Source: an uncultured Alphaproteobacteria bacterium
GTDB taxonomy: Bacteria > Pseudomonadota > Alphaproteobacteria > RF32 > CAG-239
Direction of reading: 5' to 3'
DNA: 64,000 nt
Assembly: GCA_944393695.1 (NCBI GenBank)
Contig: CALYAY010000009.1
Location: 1 to 64,000, forward strand
The position numbers and the translations under genes are program-made. Positions 1 through 9,517 of this stretch are shown in pieces; within the stretch, counting starts at the first letter, position 1; every line of letters starts with the position of its first letter. The notes below the pieces were generated by a model. The model ran no database searches, was not told the origin of the DNA, and worked only from the letters and a program-made list of their open reading frames with translations.

Positions 1-57
1 GGGCATAAGAAACAGCCCGGAAACCGACAGCATTAATGCTTTGGATAATTTCATCAT
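1..57 (-). CDS. Cys-rich exported protein, N-terminal end only (fifth family copy)
   Basis: The first 19 codons of a gene that runs off the left edge of the window. They read as a signal-peptide start (MMKLSKALMLSVSGLFLMP) and are nearly the same as the start of the Cys-rich gene at 47051. The leader, promoter and RBS (AGGTG six bases before the ATG) also match the other family members. The rest of the gene is not visible, so I cannot say whether it is intact. It is in the opposite orientation to the other four copies. Confidence 0.75.
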   Translation of the reverse strand, partial: MMKLSKALMLSVSGLFLMP

Positions 58-92
58 AATATCACCTGTCTGTTGTTATCTTCACGAATCTT

Positions 93-121
93 ATATTAAC
101 AGAAAGTTTGATTATTGTAAA
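93..121 (-). promoter_or_regulatory. Sigma70-type promoter of the Cys-rich family (left-edge copy)
   Basis: On the minus strand a TTTACA -35 box (116-121) and a TAATAT -10 box (93-98) are separated by exactly 17 bases. The sequence between the -10 box and the start codon is shared with the other four family loci. It is read from sequence only. Confidence 0.6.
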
Positions 122-150
122 TAGTTAATTTTCGGTTAAGACCATAATTT

Positions 151-186
151 AAACAAAAAAAAAGACACTTCCGAAGAAGTGTCCTT
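151..186 (-). terminator. Rho-independent terminator of ssb
   Basis: A perfect 7-bp stem (GACACTT/AAGTGTC, 164-170 with 177-183) is followed on the minus strand by a run of T. It lies about 30 bases after the ssb stop codon. Confidence 0.85.
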
Positions 187-212
187 TGTGTGCTAATTGG
201 AGGAGACTGAAT

Positions 213-683
213 TTAGAACGGAATATCATCGTCCAAATCAGCAGCCGGAGCCGCAACCGGAGAAGCATCCCACCCGGCCCCCGAAGGCGAACCGGAGAAA
301 ACATCATTCCCGCCGGCCGGAGCCCCGTCTCCGCGGCTGTCCAAAAGAGCCAGATTACCGCTGAAATTCTGCAGAACCACTTCTGTTGTATACCTTTCAG
401 CACCGGTATTGTCTTCCCATTTGCGGGTTTGCAACTGTCCTTCAATATAGACTTTGGAACCTTTATGCAAATACCTTTCGGCAATATCCGCTAACTGAGG
501 ATTAAAAATCACCACTCTGTGCCATTCGGTACGTTCTTTGCGTTCTCCCGATGTTTTGTCTTTCCAGACATCGGAGGTTGCAACGGTCAGATTAACGATT
601 TTGGTCCCGCTCGGAGTATTGCTGATTCTGGGATCAGCTCCCAGATTACCAACCAGAATAACTTTATTTATGCTACCAGCCAT
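213..683 (-). CDS. ssb: Single-stranded DNA-binding protein
   Basis: Binds single-stranded DNA during replication, repair and recombination. The 156-residue length is close to other bacterial SSB proteins. The N-terminal ~110 residues form the OB fold, with MAGSINKVILVGNLGADPRI at the start. A short Gly/Ala/Pro-rich linker follows, and the protein ends in the acidic tip DDDIPF that recruits partner proteins. The ATG at 683 gives this standard N-terminus. A terminator follows the gene. It is transcribed alone; uvrA, its divergent partner in many bacteria, lies nearby at 2054 on the plus strand. Confidence 0.97.
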   Translation of the reverse strand: MAGSINKVILVGNLGADPRISNTPSGTKIVNLTVATSDVWKDKTSGERKERTEWHRVVIFNPQLADIAERYLHKGSKVYIEGQLQTRKWEDNTGAERYTTEVVLQNFSGNLALLDSRGDGAPAGGNDVFSGSPSGAGWDASPVAAPAADLDDDIPF

Positions 684-772
684 AAGTTTTTACCCTAAAA
701 AATATTAAAACTACCCACCAATATAATTGATTCTTTTCAACAAGAAAACAAAAATCACCGGCCTGTGTAAAA

Positions 773-1888
773 TTAATATACCTGAGTGTATTGCCCGTTT
801 TGTTTTTGATAAATTCCATAAGTAAGTGCATTTTCGGGCTTGCCGTTATTAAACATGGTTTCGCCCCAAAGGGTTTCGATTTTTCCGCTGTTTAAGGCTT
901 CCGAAAGTTTGTTATAGTCAAACAACCCGGCTTTCAAAACCAGTTCCTCCCACAATTTAACTGCCGAAAAACCGTAAATACCGAGCCCTTGCGGTTCTAT
1001 GCCGCGCAGCCGCAGCTGAACCAGCGTTTCGGCAAAATCGGGATTATCCGTTAAAGACGGCAGCCCCACATAATAAATACTTTCGGCCAGATCCCCCATA
1101 ATCTCGTTATAATCTTCCTGTGCTGTATATTTGTTGGTAAAAATCACAAAATTTTCATCTTCGGACTTAAGCCGGCGTGATACTTCCGCCGTTTGAGTCG
1201 GTGTCCCTAAGATATAAGCAATATGTTTTTGGTCTTTAATGACGGCTTCGGCCAGTTCGTCTGTATTTTCAAAGGATGCATAACTGTAAGCCTTCAGTTT
1301 GTCCAGATTTCCGTGCTTTTTAAATTCGCGCTGAAGCGAAGCGGCCACTTCCACAATATCCCGATCATTGCTGTCATACACGACGGCCACATCCTGATTG
1401 GCAAAATTTTTTTCATAATATTTATAAAATCCGGTGCTTTGCCCGTCGCGATATCCCACCAGTTTTACCAGTCCGCGATGTTCGGATTTATCGTTTTGAA
1501 CACTGATTGATGTCGGAATAATCTGAAAAATGCCGGCTTTGGCATAAATATCGGCTACCTCCTGAAAAGCATTCGAGCAATACGGGCCGACAACCATGGA
1601 AATTTTATCGGTCTGAGAAGTATTGAGCGCCATCATCTGCGCGGTAGAAACGGCCAGTCTGTCGTCACAGCGGTCATCGACCGTAATCAGGTTTATTTTT
1701 TCTCCGTTCAGTCCGCCCTCTTTGTTAATGTTGTCAACGGCAATTTTCACACCGGAAATAATCTCGTTTCCGAAAGTTTTATAATCTCCTTCCTGCGGGG
1801 CGATAACGGCAATATTCACTGTCGCAGATGCAGAAAAAGGCACAAGCAAAACACACGCCGTGCAATATTTCAGCCAACGTTTTAACAA
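773..1888 (-). CDS. Branched-chain amino acid-type ABC transporter substrate-binding protein
   Basis: A 371-residue periplasmic solute-binding protein of the LivJ type (Peripla_BP_6 family). After a signal peptide (about residues 1-22, ending SASA) it opens with VNIAVIAPQEGDYKTFG. Typical family signatures follow: INKEGGLNGEKI and VVGPYCSN. The only reasonable start is a TTG at 1888, with GAGGAT about ten bases upstream; an in-frame TAA lies just before it. No permease or ATPase genes are nearby, so the transporter partners must be elsewhere or it acts as an orphan receptor. The ligand cannot be read from the sequence. Confidence 0.85.
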   Translation of the reverse strand: MLKRWLKYCTACVLLVPFSASATVNIAVIAPQEGDYKTFGNEIISGVKIAVDNINKEGGLNGEKINLITVDDRCDDRLAVSTAQMMALNTSQTDKISMVVGPYCSNAFQEVADIYAKAGIFQIIPTSISVQNDKSEHRGLVKLVGYRDGQSTGFYKYYEKNFANQDVAVVYDSNDRDIVEVAASLQREFKKHGNLDKLKAYSYASFENTDELAEAVIKDQKHIAYILGTPTQTAEVSRRLKSEDENFVIFTNKYTAQEDYNEIMGDLAESIYYVGLPSLTDNPDFAETLVQLRLRGIEPQGLGIYGFSAVKLWEELVLKAGLFDYNKLSEALNSGKIETLWGETMFNNGKPENALTYGIYQKQNGQYTQVY

Positions 1889-2053
1889 AATAACTCTATC
1901 CTCAAATTATGTACATACCCCGATACTTTATCATATTTATTTTATTTTGCAACCTTTTAGTATATACTTTTGATTTGTTTTTTCGCTGCTTTTCATAACT
2001 TTTTTGTTGCATTTTTGTTCTGTTGTTATTATATTCGCCGACAGGAGAAAAAC

Positions 2054-4867
2054 ATGGCAAATGAGTTTATTGAAATAAAGGGTGCCCGCGAGCATAACCT
2101 TAAAAACATTGACATTAATATTCCCAAAAATAAACTGACGGTCATCACCGGCCTTTCCGGTTCCGGAAAATCTTCTCTGGCTTTTGACACGATTTATGCC
2201 GAAGGCCAGCGCCGTTATGTTGAGAGCTTGTCTGCTTATGCCCGTCAGTTTCTTGAAGTCATGAAAAAACCGGATGCCGATTCCATCGAAGGCTTGTCGC
2301 CGGCCATCTCCATAGAACAAAAAACCACCTCGCACAACCCGCGCTCAACAGTCGGAACGGTGACCGAAATTTATGATTATATGCGTCTGCTTTGGGCCCG
2401 TGCCGGAACACCTTATTCTCCGGCCACCGGCCTGCCAATTGAATCCCAGACTGTTTCTCAGATGGTTGACCGCATGTTGGCTATGCCTGCGGGAACCAGA
2501 TTGTTGCTGCTGGCGCCGATAGCCCGCGGCAAGAAGGGCGAGTTCAAAAAAGAAATCGAAGGTCTGCAAAAGCAAGGCTATCAGCGTGTTAAAATTGACG
2601 GTGAGGTTTACGAAATTGAAAACGTTCCCGCGCTCAGCAAAAACATCAAGCATGACATTGAAGTCGTCGTTGACCGTATTGTTGTCAAACCGGGTCTGGA
2701 AGAACGTCTGGCCCAGTCGGTGGAAACGGCCTTAAAGCTGAGTGACGGACTGATGTATGCCGAAAATAACGAAACCAAAGAGCGAACGGTTTTTTCCTCA
2801 AAATTTGCCTGTCCGGTTTCCGGTTTTACCATTGAAGAAATCGAGCCCCGTCTGTTTTCGTTTAATAATCCTTTCGGCGCCTGCCCGCATTGCGACGGCA
2901 TCGGAGCCAAGCTGTATATGGATCCGGCTTTGGTTATTCCGAATGAAAATCTTTCTCTGGCGCAGGGGGCCATTGCCCCGTGGAATACCGGACATTCGTC
3001 TTTTTATGCCCAGACGATTAATTCCCTGGCTGATTTTCTCCGCATTTCCACCCACACGCCGTGGAAAGAGCTTCCCGAAGAAGCACGGCGGGTTATTCTT
3101 TACGGTTCGGGAAATGTCTGTGTTCCGATGTATTATTCGCGTTTTGTCAGCGATAAACCCTTTGAAGGCGTAATCCCCAACATGGAACGCCGCTTTCTTG
3201 AAACCGATTCTTCCTGGGTGAGAGAAGAGTTTTCCCGCTACCAGTCGGCGGCCCCTTGTGAATTTTGCAAAGGTAAACGCCTGAAGCCGGAAGCTTTGGC
3301 GGTTAAGGTCAACGGTCTGGATATCATGGAAGCTTCCGATATGTCCATAAAAAAGGCGCGGGACTGGTTCAATGGCGTTGAGGCTTCGCTCACCCCGAAA
3401 AAAGCCGAAATTGCCCATAAGATTTTGAAGGAAATCATTGACCGCCTGAATTTTCTCAATAATGTCGGCCTGGATTATCTGACCCTGTCGCGTCAGTCGG
3501 GAAGCCTTTCCGGCGGCGAGTCCCAGCGCATTCGTCTGGCATCGCAGATAGGTTCGGGGCTGACCGGGGTTTTGTATGTTTTGGACGAACCCTCCATCGG
3601 TCTGCACCAGCGTGATAACGACCGCCTGCTTGAAACCCTGACCAATCTGCGGGATATCGGCAATTCGGTGATTGTTGTCGAACATGACGAAGATGCCATC
3701 CGCGCTGCCGATTATCTGGTCGATATGGGGCCCGGTGCCGGAGACATGGGCGGATATGTCACCGCCAAAGGGACGGTAGCCGAGGTTTTGCAAAATCCAA
3801 ACAGTCTGACGGCCCAATATCTCAACGGCACCAGAAAAATCGAAGTTCCCGCCAAACGCCGCAAGGGTAACGGTAAATTTATCGAACTCAAAGGCGCCCG
3901 CACCAACAACCTGAAAAATGTGGATGTAAAAATTCCTTTGGGAACATTTACCTGTGTAACCGGGGTTTCCGGCGGCGGAAAATCTTCGCTGATTTTGGAA
4001 ACCCTGTTCAAGGCGCTCAACCGTGAGCTTAACGGCAGTCGTGAGCCTGCCGGAATTTACAGTTCGGTCAAAGGGGTTGAAAATATTGACAAGATTATTG
4101 ATATTGACCAGTCGCCGATCGGCCGCACCCCGCGCTCCAATCCGGCCACTTATACCGGTTTGTTCACCAATATCCGCGATTGTTTTGCCGCCTTGCCTGA
4201 GGCCCGGGCCCGCGGTTATACCGCCGGACGTTTTTCTTTCAATGTTGCCGGCGGACGCTGCGAGGCCTGCAAGGGCGACGGTGTTACTAAAATTGAAATG
4301 AATTTCCTGCCTGATATTTATGTAGAGTGCGACGAATGTCACGGTAAACGTTTTAACCGAGAAACGCTTGAAGTAAAATATAAGGACAAGTCCATTGCCG
4401 ATGTTCTGGATATGACGGTTGATGAAGCTTACCGCTTTTTTGAGGCCGTTCCGTCCATCAAAAACCGCTTGTCGCTGTTGCAGCGGGTCGGCTTGGGTTA
4501 TGTTCATCTTGGTCAGCCGGCCACAACCTTGTCCGGCGGTGAGGCTCAGCGTATTAAGCTTTCCAAGGAACTCTCCAAACGGGCGACCGGCAAAACGCTT
4601 TATATCCTCGATGAACCGACCACCGGTCTTCATTTTGAAGACATCAACCGCCTGCTTTCCGTCTTGCACCAGCTGGTAGAGCAGGGGAATTCGGTTATTG
4701 TCATTGAGCATAATCTGGATGTTATCAAAACCGCCGATTATATTATTGACATCGGCCCCGAAGGCGGCGAAGGCGGCGGAAAGATTATTGCTCACGGCAC
4801 GCCCGAGCAGGTGGCCAAATCAACACTCAGCTACACCGCCAAATATCTGCGCGACAAGCTGAAATAA
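2054..4867 (+). CDS. uvrA: Excinuclease ABC subunit A
   Basis: Damage-recognition ATPase of nucleotide excision repair, acting with UvrB. The protein is 937 residues, the usual length. Two ABC ATPase halves are present: Walker A GLSGSGKS at 33-40 and GVSGGGKS near 637, signature [12 protein letters not shown] in the first half and [12 protein letters not shown] in the second. The second zinc finger (CEAC...CDEC, from about 736) is complete. The first has CPVSGFT instead of CPxCG, the form found in Alphaproteobacteria. The start is the ATG at 2054 because AGGAG lies just before it; an upstream in-frame ATG at 1970 has no RBS. Confidence 0.97.
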   Translation: MANEFIEIKGAREHNLKNIDINIPKNKLTVITGLSGSGKSSLAFDTIYAEGQRRYVESLSAYARQFLEVMKKPDADSIEGLSPAISIEQKTTSHNPRSTVGTVTEIYDYMRLLWARAGTPYSPATGLPIESQTVSQMVDRMLAMPAGTRLLLLAPIARGKKGEFKKEIEGLQKQGYQRVKIDGEVYEIENVPALSKNIKHDIEVVVDRIVVKPGLEERLAQSVETALKLSDGLMYAENNETKERTVFSSKFACPVSGFTIEEIEPRLFSFNNPFGACPHCDGIGAKLYMDPALVIPNENLSLAQGAIAPWNTGHSSFYAQTINSLADFLRISTHTPWKELPEEARRVILYGSGNVCVPMYYSRFVSDKPFEGVIPNMERRFLETDSSWVREEFSRYQSAAPCEFCKGKRLKPEALAVKVNGLDIMEASDMSIKKARDWFNGVEASLTPKKAEIAHKILKEIIDRLNFLNNVGLDYLTLSRQSGSLSGGESQRIRLASQIGSGLTGVLYVLDEPSIGLHQRDNDRLLETLTNLRDIGNSVIVVEHDEDAIRAADYLVDMGPGAGDMGGYVTAKGTVAEVLQNPNSLTAQYLNGTRKIEVPAKRRKGNGKFIELKGARTNNLKNVDVKIPLGTFTCVTGVSGGGKSSLILETLFKALNRELNGSREPAGIYSSVKGVENIDKIIDIDQSPIGRTPRSNPATYTGLFTNIRDCFAALPEARARGYTAGRFSFNVAGGRCEACKGDGVTKIEMNFLPDIYVECDECHGKRFNRETLEVKYKDKSIADVLDMTVDEAYRFFEAVPSIKNRLSLLQRVGLGYVHLGQPATTLSGGEAQRIKLSKELSKRATGKTLYILDEPTTGLHFEDINRLLSVLHQLVEQGNSVIVIEHNLDVIKTADYIIDIGPEGGEGGGKIIAHGTPEQVAKSTLSYTAKYLRDKLK

Positions 4868-5085
4868 TTCCGGAACCAAATTAAAATAAAAAGTAAGGGC
4901 ATTTTTTTCGTCATACAGACAAATGACGTTAACTTTTTTGTACCCTGTTTAAAAGAAAATCGATTTTAAGGCACTTTTTTTGCCCGTAGAGGGCTAAACC
5001 GTGTTTATAAGTCGGCAAAAGTTCTGGTTATCTTCCGCCGGATTTGCTATCATCGGCATAGTTTAACGTAAAATAAAGGAAAAAA

Positions 5086-7905
5086 ATGACAGACGAAATT
5101 GAACCAATCAGCGCACCCGCCAATGCCGACGGCATTTTGCCGGTCGAAATTTCGGAGGAAATGCGCCGTTCTTACCTTGATTATGCCATGAGCGTAATCG
5201 TGGCCCGTGCCCTGCCGGATGTCCGGGACGGTTTGAAGCCGGTTCACCGCCGCATTATTTACGGCATGTATGAAAACGGCTACGATTATAATAAACCTTA
5301 TCGAAAATCAGCCCGTATCGTCGGAGATGTTATGGGTAAATATCACCCTCACGGTGACGCCGCCATTTATGAAGCAATGGTGCGTATGGCTCAGCCGTTT
5401 TCCATGCGTCTGCCGCTGATTGACGGGCAGGGAAACTTCGGTTCCATGGACGGAGACAGTGCCGCGGCCATGCGTTACACCGAGGCTCGTCTGGATAAAG
5501 TGGCTCATGCCCTGATTGAAGATATCGACAAGGATACGGTGGACTTTGTTCCCAACTATGATGAAACCCTGCAGGAACCTTCCGTTTTGCCTGCCCGTTA
5601 TCCCAATCTTCTGGTTAACGGCGCCAACGGTATTGCCGTTGGTATGGCCACCAATATCCCGCCGCATAATCTGGGTGAAGTTTTGGATGCCTGCTGTGCC
5701 TATATTGATAATCCCGATATTACGATTGATGACCTGATTGCCATTGTTCCCGGGCCTGATTTTCCGACCGGCGGCCTGATTTTGGGGCAGGGGGGAGCCA
5801 AATCGGCTTACTACACCGGCCGTGGTTCGGTGATGATGCGCGCCAAATGCACCATTGAGGAACTGCACAAAGATAAAGAGGCGATTATTGTTCACGAAAT
5901 TCCCTATCAGGTAAACAAAGCGGCAATGATTGCCCGCATAGCCGAGCTTGTCAAAGACAAGAAGATTGAAGGCATTTCCGAAATCCGTGATGAATCCGAC
6001 CGACAGGGCGTCCGTGTGGTTATTGAAATCAAACGCGATTTCCAGCCGGATGTCGTCTTGAACCAGCTTTATAAGTTTACGCCGCTGCAAACCAGCTTTG
6101 GTATGAACATGCTGGCGATTAACGGCGGCCGCCCGATGATGATGAATTTGAAAGACATCATCTCGGCTTTTGTAGATTTCAGGGAAGATGTCATCCGCCG
6201 CCGGACGATTTTTGAGCTGAACAAAGCACGCGATCGTGCGCATATTTTGGTTGGTTTGGCCATATCGGTTGAAAATCTTGATCCGGTTATTGAACTTATC
6301 CGTACGTCACCCAACCCGCAGGAAGCCAAAGACGCTTTGCTTGCCAGAGCCTGGCCGGCGGGCGAGGTTGAACCTCTGGTTAAACTGATAGACGAACCGG
6401 ACCGCAAGGTTGAAAACGGATTTTATTATCTTTCCGAAGATCAGGCCCGTGCGATTCTTGATTTGAAATTGCAGCGTCTGACCGGTTTGGAGCGCGATAA
6501 GATTCACCAGGAATTGATGGATTTGGGCGATGAAATCAAAAGATGCCTTGAAATTCTGGCCTCTCGCGAGAAATTGTTCAATATTATGCGTGATGAATTT
6601 GTCGCCATCAAAGACGAATACGCCACCCCGCGCCGCACCAAGATTGAAGACATCGAATATGATACCGACATCGAGTCTTTAATTCAGCGTGAGGAGATGG
6701 TGGTGACGGTGACCGAAGCCGGCTACATCAAACGCGTGCCGTTAAATGCCTATAAAGCGCAGAAACGCGGTGGCAAAGGCAAATCCGGAATGGCCACCAA
6801 AGATGAAGATTTTGTCACCCGCCTGTTCGTGGCTTCCACCCACACGCCGGTGCTTTTCTTCTCTTCCAAAGGCCAGGTTTACAAAATGAAGGTTTACAAA
6901 TTGCCGCTGGGCTCTCCCACTTCCAAAGGCAAACCGTTTATTAACCTGCTGCCGCTGAGCGATGGCGAAAACATCACCACCATTATGAAGCTGCCGGAAA
7001 ACGAGGCAGAGTGTCAGGATATGTCCATCATGTTTGCCACTTCTCTGGGCAATGTCCGCCGCAATTCTCTGATGGATTTTGTAAATGTCCAGTCTAATGG
7101 CAAAATTGCCATGAAACTTGATGCCGGCGACAAATTGGTTAATGTCCGCATTTGTAATGAAAGCGAAGATGTCATGCTGGCTGCCAAAAGCGGCAAATGT
7201 ATCCGCTTCCCGGTAACGGAAGTGCGCATGTTCGTTGGCCGCAATTCCACCGGTGTCCGCGGAATTAAACTGGCTGACGGTGATGAAGTGATTTCCATGT
7301 CCATTCTTGATCACGTCGATGCCACTTCCGAAGAGCGCGATGAATATTCCAGAATCTCTTCGGCTGTTAAGCGTATTCAGACCGAGCGCGGAGATGATTC
7401 GGATGTCTCTCTGGCCGATACCGGCATAGAATTAAGCGCTCTGACGCCGGAGAAATATGAGGCCATGAAAGCTGCCGAACAGTTTATCCTGACGGTAACG
7501 ACAACCGGCTACGGCAAGCGGACTTCTTCTTATGAATACCGTATAACCGGCCGCGGCGGCCAGGGTATTGCCAATATGGAAATGTCCGCCCGCAACAAGG
7601 AAATTGCCAGCTCATTCCCGATTGAAAACAACAATCAGATTATGATGGTAACCGATGGCGGAAAATTGATTCGCATGCCGGTGGCAGACATTCGCATTGC
7701 CGGCCGTAAAACTCAGGGCGTTATCCTGTTCCGCACGGCGGATAATGAGCGGGTTGTTTCCGTCACCAAGTTGGAAGCTGATGCCGGAGACGATGACGAA
7801 CTGGAAGAAGAAACCGGTTCTGAAGTCTTGGGCGACAGTGTTGCCGATGTTGATGAAAACGATACCGGAACGGTCAGCGAACCGGCAGTCGATTTGGCGG
7901 AATAA
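5086..7905 (+). CDS. gyrA: DNA gyrase subunit A
   Basis: Cleaving and rejoining subunit of gyrase, which introduces negative supercoils with GyrB. It is 939 residues long. The catalytic tyrosine is Y131 in [10 protein letters not shown]. The C-terminal half carries the beta-pinwheel, with the GyrA-box-like [10 protein letters not shown] near residue 555, and ends in an acidic tail. In the quinolone-binding segment [12 protein letters not shown] the residues matching E. coli Ser83 and Asp87 are Ala92 and Glu96. RBS AAAGGA precedes the ATG. A strong terminator follows. It is not next to gyrB here. Confidence 0.97.
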   Translation: MTDEIEPISAPANADGILPVEISEEMRRSYLDYAMSVIVARALPDVRDGLKPVHRRIIYGMYENGYDYNKPYRKSARIVGDVMGKYHPHGDAAIYEAMVRMAQPFSMRLPLIDGQGNFGSMDGDSAAAMRYTEARLDKVAHALIEDIDKDTVDFVPNYDETLQEPSVLPARYPNLLVNGANGIAVGMATNIPPHNLGEVLDACCAYIDNPDITIDDLIAIVPGPDFPTGGLILGQGGAKSAYYTGRGSVMMRAKCTIEELHKDKEAIIVHEIPYQVNKAAMIARIAELVKDKKIEGISEIRDESDRQGVRVVIEIKRDFQPDVVLNQLYKFTPLQTSFGMNMLAINGGRPMMMNLKDIISAFVDFREDVIRRRTIFELNKARDRAHILVGLAISVENLDPVIELIRTSPNPQEAKDALLARAWPAGEVEPLVKLIDEPDRKVENGFYYLSEDQARAILDLKLQRLTGLERDKIHQELMDLGDEIKRCLEILASREKLFNIMRDEFVAIKDEYATPRRTKIEDIEYDTDIESLIQREEMVVTVTEAGYIKRVPLNAYKAQKRGGKGKSGMATKDEDFVTRLFVASTHTPVLFFSSKGQVYKMKVYKLPLGSPTSKGKPFINLLPLSDGENITTIMKLPENEAECQDMSIMFATSLGNVRRNSLMDFVNVQSNGKIAMKLDAGDKLVNVRICNESEDVMLAAKSGKCIRFPVTEVRMFVGRNSTGVRGIKLADGDEVISMSILDHVDATSEERDEYSRISSAVKRIQTERGDDSDVSLADTGIELSALTPEKYEAMKAAEQFILTVTTTGYGKRTSSYEYRITGRGGQGIANMEMSARNKEIASSFPIENNNQIMMVTDGGKLIRMPVADIRIAGRKTQGVILFRTADNERVVSVTKLEADAGDDDELEEETGSEVLGDSVADVDENDTGTVSEPAVDLAE

Positions 7906-7921
7906 TAACCCCACTGCAATC

Positions 7922-7949
7922 AAAAGACCTCCTCCGGGAGGTCTTTTTG
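7922..7949 (+). terminator. Terminator after gyrA
   Basis: An 8-bp perfect stem (AGACCTCC/GGAGGTCT) with a TCCG loop, followed by TTTTT, 17 bases after the gyrA stop codon. Confidence 0.9.
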
Positions 7950-7984
7950 TATCAAACTTATCACTTTTCACCCTTAAAATTTGG

Positions 7985-8203
7985 CTAAAACCCGACAAAC
8001 ATAAAAGCTATTGCCGGAAGAACCACACAGAAAAACAACAACGCTCCCAATATCCGCCAGCAATATTTATACGTCAAATATGGCTTTATGTTACTTTCAA
8101 TCTCTTTCATAATTTTCATAATATACAAAAAAATAATTAAATCCAACAAAAAATTATTCACCTTTGTGCTTGCCCGGGAATCCAGGTCAAACCAACTTTC
8201 CAT
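7985..8203 (-). CDS. Small single-pass membrane protein, hypothetical
   Basis: A possible 72-residue protein I do not recognise. The C-terminal third is one strongly hydrophobic segment (ILGALLFFCVVLPAIAFMFV), with a basic and aromatic stretch before it. The start at 8203 has a good AGGAGGGGAG ribosome site. However, both that site and the first codons (ESWFDLDSRAS) come from palindromic repeat sequence also found elsewhere in the window. A shorter form would start at 8119 (44 residues) but has no RBS. It may be a gene that gained its start from a repeat, or a chance frame. Confidence 0.35.
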   Translation of the reverse strand: MESWFDLDSRASTKVNNFLLDLIIFLYIMKIMKEIESNIKPYLTYKYCWRILGALLFFCVVLPAIAFMFVGF

Positions 8204-8770
8204 ATATTCTCCCCTCCTAAAGCCTTTGCCCCATATTCTTCCCCCCCCCTGAAAACTCAGGCCTCTCTATCTCCTCCCTCCCTAAAGTCTTAGGGCTGGA
8301 GGCAGAAAATATCTCCTGTGGAGATATTTTCAACGACAGGCGAGAGTTTGTTAGCTCATAAGCTAGCGGCAGCGACGCAAAATGAGCGTTACAAACCGAG
8401 TGACCGCAGCGACTTAGCAAACGTAGTGAGCTTAGGAGCCAGAAGGTCGGGGAGGGTTTCATATTCAAACAAAATAAAGCTGTCATCCCTCTTTAAACCA
8501 ACCACCCTCCCCCTATAGTTATAGGGGGAGTAGGAGGGGGTATGACAATGTCATCCCTCGTTCAGCGCCAGTCTGAACGTCAAGGGATCTTCAAATTTGC
8601 CACCCTCTCATAGATGAGAGGGCCGGGGAGAGCAAATCCTGCTTTACCCCTCTCACCCTTACCCGCGTCACGCCGTTCTTCGAGTTCTACCCTCCCTAAA
8701 GCCTTAGGGAGGGTCGGGGAGGGTTTCATTCATCCTCGTCCATTTTCCCGTCACCCATTTAAAATAACTA
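8204..8770. repeat. Cluster of palindromic repeat elements (REP-like) between gyrA and the Cys-rich locus
   Basis: About 570 bases with no convincing gene. It is a mosaic of short palindromes, each followed by a GGGGAGGGTTTCA-like or GGGGAGAGCAAAT-like tail. Visible units are CTCCCTAAAG/TTAGGGAGG hairpins, a CCCCCTATAG/CTATAGGGGG hairpin, the element at 8551-8592 (ATCCCT...CGTTCAG...CTGAACG...AGGGAT) and a CCCTCTCAT/ATGAGAGGG hairpin at 8599-8637. The same units recur at six or more places in the window. A GC-rich stretch near 8330-8440 is another repeat kind with a degenerate partner near 31440-31530. Confidence 0.85.
8551..8637 (+). repeat. Composite palindromic repeat, copy 1 (long form with CCCTCTCAT hairpin)
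   Basis: Two adjoining palindromes. The first begins TCATCCCTCGTTCAG and can fold into nested stems. The second is CCCTCTCAT/ATGAGAGGG followed by CCGGGGAGAGCAAAT. The same two units in the same order occur at 36963-37049 and 46766-46852 with only a few base changes. Confidence 0.85.
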
Positions 8771-8799
8771 TTTACAACAATCAAACTTTCTGTTATCAT
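8771..8799 (+). promoter_or_regulatory. Promoter of Cys-rich locus A
   Basis: TTTACA (8771-8776), 17 bases, TATCAT (8794-8799). The downstream leader AAGATTCGTGAAGACAACAA and AAGGTG ribosome site are shared with the other family loci. Confidence 0.6.
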
Positions 8800-9026
8800 A
8801 AGATTCGTGAAGACAACAACAAGACAAAGGTGATATTATGATGAGACTAAGAAAAACCTTATGGTTAATGTCGGCTTCGGGATTGGTAATTATGTCCTGC
8901 GGCCCCAACGCTCAGGCAAATATTTTGCCTCTGCCAACTCTTCCGGATGCGATTACATCTGTCTATAACACACACTTCACATACACCTCTCATCCGGAGG
9001 AAGTGTTGTTGTCTTCTGTCTTTTAT

Positions 9027-9096
9027 CCTCTCCCTGAAAACTCAGGCCTCCCCAACCCCTCCCTAAAGACTTAGGGAGGGGTTGGGGAGGGTTTCA
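9027..9096 (+). repeat. Palindromic elements inside the coding region of locus A
   Basis: A CTCCCTGAAAACTCAGG half-palindrome followed by a CCCTCCCTAA/TTAGGGAGGG hairpin with a GGGGAGGGTTTCA tail. These are the same units as in the intergenic clusters. Here they break the frame; in loci B, C and D they are translated through. Confidence 0.8.
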
Positions 9097-9517
9097 CAAT
9101 ACCCCTCACATCCAACTCGCCTCGGTTTGTTTCGTCACCGACACCAATGACTGTTCCGGCAATCAGTTTTCCGGTAATAATGCCGACGATAACGGCCACG
9201 GCGCGCCCGGCAGCGGTAATGAAGCCGATAACGGTAATCAGGATGATTATGACCTCGACAATGCCGAACGTTGTAAGAAAGAAGGATATAACAAAACTTC
9301 CTGTCTCCCCGGCGAAGTTTCCGCTAACACTTGCCCTTACGACAGCACCTATTTTGAAGACTGCACTTGTCCTTCGGGATATACAACCTGTACCCCGCCT
9401 TATTACGGCGTAGGCACCGCCTGCGGCAATAAATATGCTTCTTGTGGAAAAGACACCGAACGCGCCTGTCAGGAATTAAACCCCGGTTACGTCGATGAAT
9501 GCGGCACCGGACAACAG

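Noticed and set aside
2798..4795. Long open frame of 665 codons antisense to uvrA
   Set aside because: It lies wholly within uvrA, its protein is low in recognisable motifs, and such frames are common opposite GC-rich coding sequence.
5308..6243. Open frame of 311 codons antisense to gyrA
   Set aside because: It is a shadow of gyrA; the sense gene is certain and the antisense protein has no family features.
8204..8770. CRISPR-like array from the many repeated units
   Set aside because: The units are palindromes of several kinds with irregular spacing and no unique spacers of constant length; no cas genes are present.
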